A stretch of 23,856 bases of DNA, taken from contig JAJYLM010000010.1 of the NCBI GenBank assembly GCA_021787655.1, positions 1 through 23,856 of the forward strand, given 5' to 3'. Positions 15,699 to 22,515 of this stretch are shown here, in pieces. The stretch comes from a bacterium. Its GTDB lineage: Bacteria > JAMCPX01. Under the pieces are notes generated by a model, which had not been told where the DNA came from, did no database searches, and saw only the letters and a program-made list of their open reading frames with translations. Position 1 is the first letter of the stretch. Each line of letters opens with the position of its first letter. The position numbers and the translations under genes are program-made.

Positions 15699-16834
15699 CA
15701 CAGCTCCCTCGAAACGACGAGCTTCTGCACCTCGATGGTGCCCTGGGCAGCGATCCATGAAAAGGCGTCCCGCACGTAGCGTTCGACCGGGTATTCGGGA
15801 GACGCGCCGTAGGCGCCGAGGACCCTGCTCGCGAGCTCGACTGCGCTGATCAGCGTTTCTGCTGCATAGAATTTCGCCGTGGATGTTTCCCGCTTGTGCT
15901 GCATGCCCCGGTCGTGCATCAGTGCTGCGCGGTACGTGAGCAGACGTGCAGCGTCTATCCGTGCCGAAAGTTCTGACAGGGGGAACGCAATCGCCTGGTT
16001 CGCGATAATGGGGTTGCCCCCCACCATCCGCTGCTTCGCAAAGGCGACCGCAGCATCGAACGCAGCAGCAGCGAGTCCCGTGAACCCGGCTGCAAGGCTT
16101 ATCCGCGTCGTGTTCAGGATCTCGAGTGCGAGCCGGAGGCCCTCGTCCTGCTTCCCGAGCAGGCCCTGATCCGGGACGAACAGATTATCCAGCACAACGT
16201 TGAATGCCCGGTGACCCCGCAGCCCCATGGTCGCAGCGTGGCTCTCGAAGACGAGCCCCTTCGGCTTTCCCTCGACGATAAACCCGCTGATCCCCCTGCC
16301 GCCCTTCTCAGGGGACGACTTCGCGAAGAAGATGGAGAATTCGGATATGTCCGCAAACGTCACCAGCCGCTTGCGGCCGTTGAGCAGCCAGCCATCCTTC
16401 GTTTTTCCTGCCGTCGACTTCATGCCCGCAGGATCCGAGCCCGGCCCTTCGTCGGTGAGGGCATAGCACCCGACCATGCCGTTCGCGAGCCGCGTCAGAT
16501 AGTTTTTTTTCTGCTGATCCGTACCGCCGTACAGCAGTCCGTGGGCGAACAGCTGTGCGATCTCGACCAATGGTATCAGCGCGGGGCAGGCGTATCCCAC
16601 CTGCTCAGCGACGATGCACACGTCCATGGTACCCAATCCCATCCCGTCGTACTCCCGGGGCACGGACAGTGCCGTCAGCCGCAGGGGCTCGCCGAGAAGC
16701 TTGCGGATGAGTGGTTCGGGAATGATGTCATCGCGATCGATGGCCGCAGTATGAGGGAGGACCTCCTGGGTCAGGTACTCCCGCGTCATATCCCGCAGTT
16801 TTTCCTGTGCGCCGTTCAGCATTACGTCTGTCAT
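15698..16834 (-). CDS. Acyl-CoA dehydrogenase family protein with the catalytic Glu replaced by Gln
   Basis: A 378-residue FAD protein with full acyl-CoA dehydrogenase architecture: helical N-domain, the beta-domain with GCYALTDEGPGSDPAGM (about 122-138) and MGLRGHRAFNVVLDNLFVP, and the C-terminal helical domain ending EYPVERYVRDA and GTIEVQKLVVSREL. By alignment with medium-chain acyl-CoA dehydrogenase, the catalytic Glu of the EGT motif is Gln364 (AAQGTIE), and the alternative Glu position used by isovaleryl- and long-chain enzymes is Thr243 (LNTTR). It may be a non-catalytic partner subunit or do chemistry that does not need the usual base. The start at 16834 follows GGGAGGG; a longer frame would enter the intergenic region. 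It is the first gene of the leftward arm. Confidence 0.88.
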   Translation of the reverse strand: MTDVMLNGAQEKLRDMTREYLTQEVLPHTAAIDRDDIIPEPLIRKLLGEPLRLTALSVPREYDGMGLGTMDVCIVAEQVGYACPALIPLVEIAQLFAHGLLYGGTDQQKKNYLTRLANGMVGCYALTDEGPGSDPAGMKSTAGKTKDGWLLNGRKRLVTFADISEFSIFFAKSSPEKGGRGISGFIVEGKPKGLVFESHAATMGLRGHRAFNVVLDNLFVPDQGLLGKQDEGLRLALEILNTTRISLAAGFTGLAAAAFDAAVAFAKQRMVGGNPIIANQAIAFPLSELSARIDAARLLTYRAALMHDRGMQHKRETSTAKFYAAETLISAVELASRVLGAYGASPEYPVERYVRDAFSWIAAQGTIEVQKLVVSREL

Positions 16835-16877
16835 ACGACCCTCCCTTTGTCCACCCGGAATCCGGGGACGGCTGTCT

Positions 16878-16893
16878 TTGATTATTTTATCAA
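16878..16893. promoter_or_regulatory. Imperfect palindrome in the divergent intergenic region (operator candidate)
   Basis: TTGATTATTTTATCAA: outer arms TTGAT and ATCAA are perfect inverted repeats around an AT-rich centre. It lies 44 bases upstream of the leftward gene start, in an AT-rich patch of an otherwise GC-rich region. It would suit a dimeric repressor of TetR or GntR type, but no regulator gene is present in the window. Confidence 0.35.
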
Positions 16894-16904
16894 TACCAGA
16901 AGCT

Positions 16905-16952
16905 GCACCGGTGCGCAACCAGTTTATCCGCAGCAGCCGCCGGCCCTGCTGC
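16905..16952. promoter_or_regulatory. GCACCGGTGC palindrome and adjacent GCAGCAG/CTGCTGC hairpin
   Basis: A perfect 10-bp palindrome GCACCGGTGC (16905-16914) is followed by a 7-bp inverted repeat GCAGCAG (16930-16936) and CTGCTGC (16946-16952) with a 9-base loop. Both are in the 243-bp region between the divergent acyl-CoA dehydrogenase and carboxyltransferase genes. They may be operators, but short palindromes are common in GC-rich DNA. Confidence 0.25.
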
Positions 16953-16988
16953 AGCGCGCGGAACAGCACATCCATTCATGCTTTTTCC

Positions 16989-17017
16989 TTGCATACGATA
17001 GAAAATTCACCTATCAT
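16989..17017 (+). promoter_or_regulatory. Sigma-70-like promoter for the carboxyltransferase gene
   Basis: TTGCAT (16989-16994) and TATCAT (17012-17017) are separated by exactly 17 bases. The -10 matches consensus at five of six positions, the -35 at three. This would give a leader of about 55 bases before the ATG at 17078. The -10 overlaps the palindrome ATCATGAT (17013-17020). Confidence 0.5.
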
Positions 17018-17077
17018 GATCGTGAGTTTCAGAACAGCACTGCTGCGGACTGCACGAACAAAGAAAGGGAGCTGACC

Positions 17078-18628
17078 ATGTCCCATGAAAAACGGATAAA
17101 AGAACTGGAAAGGATGAACAAGCAGGCCGAGCTCGGCGGCGGCGAATCACGCATCAAGAAACAGCACCAGTCGGGCAAGCTCACCGCCCGTGAACGCATC
17201 GATATCCTGCTCGACAAGGGCAGCTTCACCGAGCTCGACAAGTTCGTGCTCCACCGTGCCGTGGATTTCGGCATGGACACGCAGAAGTTCCTCGGCGACG
17301 GGGTCGTGACCGGCTACGGTACCATCGACGGCAGGCTCGTGTACGTGTTTTCGCAGGACTTCACCGTGTTCGGCGGTTCTCTGTCCGGCGCCTATGCAAA
17401 GAAGATCTGCAAGATCATGGACCTTGCGCTCAAGAACGGTGCGCCGCTCATCGGACTCAACGATTCCGGCGGGGCGCGCATCCAGGAAGGCGTGGAAAGC
17501 CTTGCGGGGTACGCCGATATATTCCTGCGGAACGTGCTGGTGTCCGGCGTCATTCCGCAGATATCCGCCGTCATGGGCCCCTGTGCAGGGGGTGCCGTCT
17601 ACTCGCCCGCGATAACGGACTTCGTCTTCATGACCAAGGGAACGAGCTACATGTTCGTGACCGGGCCTGACGTCGTGAAATCCGTCACCCACGAAGAGGT
17701 CACGAAAGAGGAGCTCGGCGGTGCCGTCACGCACGCGACCAAGAGCGGCATTGCGAACTTCGTGTTCGACAACGACGAGGAATGCCTTGCCGGTGTCAGG
17801 GAACTGGTCGGCTTCATCCCCTCCAACAACATCGAGGACCCGCCGCAGCGGCACACCGACGATCCGGCAGACCGCACCTCTCCCGAGCTCGACACCCTGA
17901 TTCCGGACCAGCCCAATAAACCCTACGACATCAAGGACCTGATCTACGCAACGGTAGACGACGGCTATTTCCTCGAGGTCCATGAACTGTACGCACAGAA
18001 CATCATCGTGGGATTTGCCCGCTACGGCGGCATTCCCGTGGGCATCGTTGCAAACCAGCCCGCATATCTCGCAGGGACGCTCGATATCGATGCGTCCGTG
18101 AAAGGTGCGCGGTTCGTGCGGTTTTGCGACGCCTTCAATATCCCGCTGATCACGCTCGAGGACGTGCCCGGCTTCCTGCCCGGCACCGTGCAGGAGCACG
18201 GGGGCATCATTCGGCACGGGGCAAAGCTCCTGTTCGCATTCGCCGAGGCGACGGTGCCCAAGATAACGATCATCACGAGGAAGGCGTACGGAGGTGCTTA
18301 CGACGTCATGTCGAGCAAGCACATCCGTGCGGACATCAACTACGCATACCCGAGTGCCGAGATCGCGGTCATGGGACCGGACGGCGCGGTCAACATCATC
18401 TTCAGGAAGGAACTCGATGCAGCGGATGACCCCGAAGCGAAGCGGACCCAGCTCATCAAGGACTACCGCGATAAATTCGCATCGCCGTGGAAGGCCGCAG
18501 AACTGGGGTATATCGACGAGGTCATCAGGCCCTCGGAAACACGGGGCAGGGTCATAGCGGCCCTGCGCATGCTGAAGAACAAGGTCGACACCAACCCGAA
18601 GAAAAAACACGGGAACATACCGCTATGA
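17078..18628 (+). CDS. Acyl-CoA carboxylase carboxyltransferase subunit (propionyl-CoA carboxylase beta type)
   Basis: A 516-residue carboxyltransferase that moves CO2 from carboxybiotin to an acyl-CoA. Two crotonase-like domains are visible: SGKLTARERIDILLDKGSF at the N-terminus, GLNDSGGARIQEGVESLAGY and MGPCAGGAVYSPA (first oxyanion region), TGPDVVKSVTHEEV, then VPGFLPGTVQEHGGIIRHGA and TRKAYGGAYDVMSSKH. Asp409 (in GGAYDVM) appears to correspond to the Asp that favours propionyl-CoA over acetyl-CoA in the Streptomyces enzyme (Asp422 there, from memory), so propionyl-CoA or a related acyl-CoA is the likely substrate. The ATG at 17078 follows AGGGAG. The frame is open further upstream, but that stretch overlaps the opposite gene and is not coding-like. 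A biotin carboxylase follows after 156 bases. Confidence 0.92.
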   Translation: MSHEKRIKELERMNKQAELGGGESRIKKQHQSGKLTARERIDILLDKGSFTELDKFVLHRAVDFGMDTQKFLGDGVVTGYGTIDGRLVYVFSQDFTVFGGSLSGAYAKKICKIMDLALKNGAPLIGLNDSGGARIQEGVESLAGYADIFLRNVLVSGVIPQISAVMGPCAGGAVYSPAITDFVFMTKGTSYMFVTGPDVVKSVTHEEVTKEELGGAVTHATKSGIANFVFDNDEECLAGVRELVGFIPSNNIEDPPQRHTDDPADRTSPELDTLIPDQPNKPYDIKDLIYATVDDGYFLEVHELYAQNIIVGFARYGGIPVGIVANQPAYLAGTLDIDASVKGARFVRFCDAFNIPLITLEDVPGFLPGTVQEHGGIIRHGAKLLFAFAEATVPKITIITRKAYGGAYDVMSSKHIRADINYAYPSAEIAVMGPDGAVNIIFRKELDAADDPEAKRTQLIKDYRDKFASPWKAAELGYIDEVIRPSETRGRVIAALRMLKNKVDTNPKKKHGNIPL

Positions 18629-18646
18629 ACACCGGCGGCCTTTTCT

Positions 18647-18755
18647 CTCCCCCTCTTAAGATAAGAGGGGGAAGGGGAGTTATGATTTTTCGGATTCATC
18701 TGTTCATTGCGGCGAAACGTAACTCCCGGTATCCCTCTTCTGGAAGAGGGATACC
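18647..18755. repeat. MITE-like nested palindromic element between carboxyltransferase and biotin carboxylase
   Basis: Three inverted repeats are nested here. A hairpin at 18648-18672 has an 11-bp stem (TCCCCCTCTTA / TAAGAGGGGGA, 3-base loop). GGGAGTTA (18675-18682) pairs with TAACTCCC (18720-18727). A second hairpin at 18728-18755 has a 13-bp stem (GGTATCCCTCTTC / GAAGAGGGATACC, 2-base loop). The left hairpin plus GGGAGTTA is roughly the reverse complement of the right half, so the whole element is an imperfect long inverted repeat of about 110 bases with no coding capacity. This is the architecture of small non-autonomous mobile elements. It splits two genes that are normally adjacent. A T-run (18686-18690) follows the first hairpin but not immediately, so a simple terminator is less likely. 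Confidence 0.72.
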
Positions 18756-18784
18756 ACAAAAGTCTCAGATCGGAGTAAAAAAGT

Positions 18785-20275
18785 ATGTTTAAAAAGATCC
18801 TGATAGCAAACCGTTCCGAAATAGCCGTGCGGATCATCCGTGCGTGCCACGAGATGAACATCGAGGCAGTCGCCGTCTACTCCGATGTCGACCGCAGCGC
18901 CCTGTACGTCAGCATGGCAGACGAGGCATACTACCTGGGACAGCCGCAGCCTTCGGAGAGCTACCTCAACATGGACAGGATCGTGTCCATTGCGAAGGAG
19001 TGTTCCGCCGACGCCCTCCACCCGGGATACGGGTTTCTCGCGGAGAACATGGACTTTGCAAAAAAGGTCGTGGACGCGGGGATCGCCTTCATCGGCCCGT
19101 CCCCGCAGTCCGTGCAGGCGATGGGCGACAAGATCAGCGCGCGGCGTCTCGCGCAGGAGGCCGGCGTGACGATTGTGCCGGGGACCGTCGATCCGGTCCC
19201 GGACGTGCAGCACGCGAAGCGCACGGCACGGGACATCGGTTATCCGGTCATGCTGAAGGCAGTGAACGGCGGCGGCGGCAAGGGCATGCGGCTCATCGGG
19301 AAGGAAGCGGACATGGAATCTTCGTTCGAACGTGCATCCTCCGAGGCGCTCTCCGCCTTCGGCGACGGGTCGCTGTACATAGAAAAACTGATCCGCAACC
19401 CACGGCACATCGAGTTCCAGATCCTGGGTGATACGTACGGCAACATCGTCCACCTCAACGAGCGGGAGTGCTCCATCCAGAGGAAGAACCAGAAGCTGAT
19501 CGAGGAAAGTCCGTCCCCGGTCATGACACCGGAAAAGCGCGCACGGGTGGGCGCAATGGCGGTGGCCGCTGCGAAGGCTGCGGGCTACTACAATGCCGGG
19601 ACCATCGAATTCATCATGGACGAACACGGCGAGCTCTACTTCATGGAGATGAACACCCGGCTGCAGGTCGAACACCCGGTCACCGAACTGGTCACCGGCA
19701 TCGACATCGTCAAAGAACAGATCCGGATAGCAGACAGGCAGAAGCTCGGCTATACCCAGTCCGACATCGGGCTCAACGGCAGTGCCATGGAATGCAGGAT
19801 TGTCGCCGAAGACCCGCTCAACGGGTTTGCACCGACACCCGGGAAGATCGTGTATCTGCGCGAGCCCCAGGGCAACGGGGTGCGCGTGGACAGCGGCGTG
19901 TACGAGGGATTCGAGGTCCCGGGCTGGTACGATTCCCTCATCGCTAAGCTCCAGACATACGGCAGGGACCGGCAGGAAACCATCGGAAGGATGCTCAGGG
20001 CGCTGGACGAATACAGGATCGCCGGCGTGTCGACCGCCATACCGCTGTACCAGTGGATACTGCGGCACAAACGGTTTATCGCAGGCGACATCAGCACCGG
20101 TTTTCTCGAGCAGGAGATGGACGGCTTTACAAAGGACTCGTCCCAGCTTTGGATGTTGGCTGCAATCGCAGCCGGCATATCGTCCCTGCATGACAGCAGC
20201 GCTGCCGGCAGGGAACCCCGGGACACAGACACCTCAACGTGGAAGACAGCCGGCCGTCTGAACAACCTGAGATGA
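18785..20275 (+). CDS. accC: Biotin carboxylase subunit of an acyl-CoA carboxylase (no biotin-carrier domain)
   Basis: A 496-residue ATP-grasp enzyme that carboxylates biotin using ATP and bicarbonate. It starts KKILIANRSEIAVRIIRACH, has ALHPGYGFLAEN, the ATP-binding loop NGGGGKGMR (about 161-169), ERECSIQRKNQKLIEE, and EMNTRLQVEHPVTE with Glu288, Asn290, Arg292 and Glu296 at the same numbers as in the E. coli enzyme. The catalytic core ends near 450; a tail of about 45 polar residues follows. There is no biotin-attachment motif (MKM) in the protein or elsewhere in the window, so the biotin carrier must be encoded outside. GGAG at 18772-18775 precedes the ATG. It pairs with the carboxyltransferase upstream. 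It ends four bases from the convergent fabI stop. Confidence 0.94.
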   Translation: MFKKILIANRSEIAVRIIRACHEMNIEAVAVYSDVDRSALYVSMADEAYYLGQPQPSESYLNMDRIVSIAKECSADALHPGYGFLAENMDFAKKVVDAGIAFIGPSPQSVQAMGDKISARRLAQEAGVTIVPGTVDPVPDVQHAKRTARDIGYPVMLKAVNGGGGKGMRLIGKEADMESSFERASSEALSAFGDGSLYIEKLIRNPRHIEFQILGDTYGNIVHLNERECSIQRKNQKLIEESPSPVMTPEKRARVGAMAVAAAKAAGYYNAGTIEFIMDEHGELYFMEMNTRLQVEHPVTELVTGIDIVKEQIRIADRQKLGYTQSDIGLNGSAMECRIVAEDPLNGFAPTPGKIVYLREPQGNGVRVDSGVYEGFEVPGWYDSLIAKLQTYGRDRQETIGRMLRALDEYRIAGVSTAIPLYQWILRHKRFIAGDISTGFLEQEMDGFTKDSSQLWMLAAIAAGISSLHDSSAAGREPRDTDTSTWKTAGRLNNLR

Positions 20276-20279
20276 TCGC

Positions 20280-21056
20280 TTACATGCCGACGATATGGTA
20301 GCCGGCATCGACGAACAGGACCTCGCCGGTCACCGCGCTGCTCATCGGTGAGAGCAGGAACAGCGCAGCATCGCCGACCTCCTCCGCAGTGATGTTCCTT
20401 CCGAGCGGCGCCTTCTCAGGATAGACCTTGAGCATCGTGGTAACGCCCTTTATCCCCCGCGCCGACAGCGTATTGACCGGTCCCGCGGATATCCCATTCA
20501 CCCGGATGTTCTTCCTGCCCAGTTCATACGCAAGGTAACGTATGATGTTTTCGAGAGCCGATTTTGCTATTGCCATGACGTTGTAGCCCGGGATGACAGT
20601 CTGCGCGGCAATGTAGGACAGTGCGATGATGCTCCCGCCCTCGTTCATGAGCGGAGCAGCCTGCCGGGTCAGGGAAATGAGGGAAAACGAGCTGATGTCC
20701 AGCGCGGTCTGGAACCCCTGCCGCGTGGTGGTTTCCATGAAACTTCCGCCGAGCTCCTCCCGCGGCGCATACGCAACACTGTGAACGAGCGTGTGGATGG
20801 TACTGTGCTTCTTTTTGATCTCATCGAAGACGGCCTTGATCATGTCTTCCTTCTGCACATCGCATTCGAACAGACCGAGGGGATTCAGCCCGGGTATCAC
20901 CTCTTCCACCCGCTCTTTCAGATCAGGGTTCGCGTAGGTAAAGTAAAGCTCCATCCCTGCCTCGTGCAGCTTCTTCGCAATGTGCAGGGCGATGCTGTAC
21001 TTGTTGACGACGCCGGTGACAAGTCCGACCTTGCCTTTCAAATCGATTGTGTACAT
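20280..21056 (-). CDS. fabI: Enoyl-[acyl-carrier-protein] reductase, FabI type
   Basis: A 258-residue cytoplasmic enzyme that reduces trans-2-enoyl-ACP with NAD(P)H in the last step of each fatty-acid elongation cycle. FabI features: the divergent nucleotide-binding loop TGVVNKYSIALHIAKKL, HSVAYAPREEL, active-site Tyr148 (ALSYIAAQ) and the Tyr-x6-Lys pair Tyr158/Lys165 (GYNVMAIAK), then ISAGPVNTLSARGI and VTGEVLFVDAGYHI at the C-terminus. This spacing separates FabI from ordinary short-chain dehydrogenases (Tyr-x3-Lys). An AAGAGG lies a few bases before the ATG. It appears monocistronic, with its own promoter candidate upstream, and is convergent with the biotin carboxylase gene. Confidence 0.93.
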   Translation of the reverse strand: MYTIDLKGKVGLVTGVVNKYSIALHIAKKLHEAGMELYFTYANPDLKERVEEVIPGLNPLGLFECDVQKEDMIKAVFDEIKKKHSTIHTLVHSVAYAPREELGGSFMETTTRQGFQTALDISSFSLISLTRQAAPLMNEGGSIIALSYIAAQTVIPGYNVMAIAKSALENIIRYLAYELGRKNIRVNGISAGPVNTLSARGIKGVTTMLKVYPEKAPLGRNITAEEVGDAALFLLSPMSSAVTGEVLFVDAGYHIVGM

Positions 21057-21086
21057 GGACGACCTCTTTTTAAGTGGATTTTTTGC

Positions 21087-21114
21087 ATACCCGCATCCTG
21101 AACACGCCGGGTAT
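21087..21114. promoter_or_regulatory. Inverted repeat at the start of the fabI leader
   Basis: ATACCCG (21087-21093) and CGGGTAT (21108-21114) are perfect 7-bp inverted repeats with a 14-base spacer. They lie just downstream of the proposed fabI -10 box, at about the expected transcript start, so they could be an operator or a 5' leader hairpin. I do not recognise a known fatty-acid regulator site. Confidence 0.3.
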
Positions 21115-21120
21115 ATCCTG

Positions 21121-21150
21121 TTCCTACCGTGATAACCATGGATCTGTCAA
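21121..21150 (-). promoter_or_regulatory. Promoter candidate for fabI
   Basis: Read on the reverse strand, a perfect TTGACA (21150-21145) is followed after 18 bases by TAGGAA (21126-21121). The -35 is ideal and the -10 poor (three of six). The leader to the fabI ATG would be about 60 bases. Confidence 0.4.
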
Positions 21151-21262
21151 CCCGCGTCGTACCAGTAGATGCAGCCGATGCCCTGCTCTATCGCCTCCAT
21201 CGGCCGCTGTTCTTTGGAAAATGCCGTTTGTCATGGTTGAAGTGCAATCTCCGGCGAACAGA

Positions 21263-21291
21263 TTGTCCTGTCAAAGTCTGCGTGGTATCAT
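21263..21291 (+). promoter_or_regulatory. Promoter candidate for the LhgO-type gene, implying a leaderless transcript
   Basis: TTGTCC (21263-21268) and TATCAT (21286-21291) are 17 bases apart. The ATG at 21298 is only 6 bases after the -10, and there is no Shine-Dalgarno sequence in front of it. A start at the usual distance would fall at or next to the A of the ATG. CTGTCA (21268-21273) and TGACAG (21291-21296) form an inverted repeat across the spacer and could be an operator. Confidence 0.4.
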
Positions 21292-21297
21292 GACAGT

Positions 21298-22506
21298 ATG
21301 AATGCACAGTATGGATGCGAGATCCTTATCGTCGGTGCAGGGATCACAGGTCTTGCCATCGCACGGGAGCTCCTGCAACGCGGAGCAGAGGACATTCTTA
21401 TTATCGAAAAAGAAGCCGTGCCGGGGTTCCATGCAAGCGGCCGGAACAGCGGTGTACTGCACGCGGGCATCTACTACACGCCGGACACACTTAAGGCAAA
21501 ATTCTGTATCGAGGGCAACCGGCTGATGAAGGCGTATTGCCGTGAAAAGGGATTGACCCTCGGACAGACCGGCAAGGTCGTTGTCGCGCGGGATGAGACC
21601 GAGGTGCCGGGACTGTACGAGCTGAAAAAACGGGCTGATGCCTGCGGAGCAACGTCCGCGATTATCGACGCCAAAGAGCTCTCTTCCATCGAGCCGTTCG
21701 CACTGACCTTTGAGAAGGCGTTATTCTCTCCCGAGACAGCCGTGTTCAGGCCTCTGGAGATCGTGGACGCCCTTGCCCGCGACCTCACCGGTTCACGAAA
21801 GGTCAGGATATCGTACAGGACTGCGTTTCTCAGACCGGCCGGCTCATCGACGGTGCTCACATCGTCCGGGCAGATACGGTTTGAAAGGCTCATCAATGCT
21901 GCGGGTGCATACGCCGACAGGATAGCACACCAGTTCGGCGTTGCAGGGCAGTATACGATCCTGCCGTTCAAGGGCACCTACAAGAAGCTGAACAGGGAAA
22001 AGAGGTTCCTCGTCAGGGGCAACATCTACCCTGTCCCGGACCTGAGGAACCCGTTCCTCGGCGTACACTTTACCCACACTGCGGACGATCAGGTCTTCAT
22101 CGGTCCTACCGCCATCCCGGCACTGGGCAGGGAGAATTACCGGATGTTCGACGGGTGGTCCGCAGAAACGCCGCGCATCCTCTGGCGCGAGGGCCTGTTG
22201 TTTTTCCGGGACCCGGTTTTCAGGTATTCGGCTGCGGAGGAGATCAAGAAGTACAGTTCAACGTTCGTCTACAGGGAATCATGCAAGCTCCTGAAAGGCC
22301 TCGGGCGCCGTGATATAGAAGACTCGGACAAGACAGGGATTCGCGCACAGCTTGTCGACCGCACGACCGGCAGGCTCGAGATGGATTTCGTCGTGATCAA
22401 AGACTCGGACTCCCTGCATGTCCTCAATGCCGTGTCCCCAGCGTTCACCTCGTCCATGGCGTTCGCACGCGCCGCGGCCGATCAGATTCTCACCCCGGCC
22501 GCATGA
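21298..22506 (+). CDS. lhgO: L-2-hydroxyglutarate oxidase-family FAD oxidoreductase
   Basis: A 402-residue flavoprotein of the DAO family. It begins with the dinucleotide-binding motif ILIVGAGITGLAIARELLQ ending at an acidic residue (IIEKE), then GFHASGRNSGVLHAGIYY, a signature of the L-2-hydroxyglutarate oxidase/dehydrogenase branch. The C-terminal part has FLGVHFTHTADDQVFIGPTA and ends near VSPAFTSSMAFARAAADQI. Known members oxidise L-2-hydroxyglutarate to 2-oxoglutarate, passing electrons to the quinone pool or oxygen. Length matches the family. There is no ribosome-binding site before the ATG; see the promoter entry. It is convergent with the following dehydrogenase (9-base gap). A different 2-hydroxyacid substrate is possible. 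Confidence 0.87.
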   Translation: MNAQYGCEILIVGAGITGLAIARELLQRGAEDILIIEKEAVPGFHASGRNSGVLHAGIYYTPDTLKAKFCIEGNRLMKAYCREKGLTLGQTGKVVVARDETEVPGLYELKKRADACGATSAIIDAKELSSIEPFALTFEKALFSPETAVFRPLEIVDALARDLTGSRKVRISYRTAFLRPAGSSTVLTSSGQIRFERLINAAGAYADRIAHQFGVAGQYTILPFKGTYKKLNREKRFLVRGNIYPVPDLRNPFLGVHFTHTADDQVFIGPTAIPALGRENYRMFDGWSAETPRILWREGLLFFRDPVFRYSAAEEIKKYSSTFVYRESCKLLKGLGRRDIEDSDKTGIRAQLVDRTTGRLEMDFVVIKDSDSLHVLNAVSPAFTSSMAFARAAADQILTPAA

Positions 22507-22515
22507 CAGTCGTCT

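Noticed and set aside
14292..15779. 495-codon open frame on the + strand across the DUF35 and thiolase genes
   Set aside because: It is antisense to genes with clear motifs, Arg/Asp/Val-rich as expected of a complementary-strand shadow in GC-rich DNA, and shows no recognisable domain.
16211..17077. Long open upstream extension of the carboxyltransferase frame
   Set aside because: It lies antisense to the well-supported acyl-CoA dehydrogenase gene and then crosses the intergenic region. The AGGGAG-preceded ATG at 17078 matches the family N-terminus.
17147..18610. Long - strand open frame opposite the carboxyltransferase
   Set aside because: Composition is that of an antisense shadow (His/Val/Asp-rich); no domain, and the + strand gene is certain.
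18648..18690. First hairpin and T-run read as a rho-independent terminator after the carboxyltransferase
   Set aside because: The T-run starts 13 bases after the stem, and the hairpin is part of a larger symmetric element, so a repeat is the better reading, although attenuation is not excluded.
18704..20191. Long - strand open frame opposite the biotin carboxylase
   Set aside because: Antisense shadow; it would also run through the palindromic repeat, and the + strand gene is beyond doubt.
21138..21293. 51-codon + strand open frame just before the LhgO-type gene
   Set aside because: No ribosome-binding site, it overlaps the proposed promoter, and no recognisable family; most likely chance.
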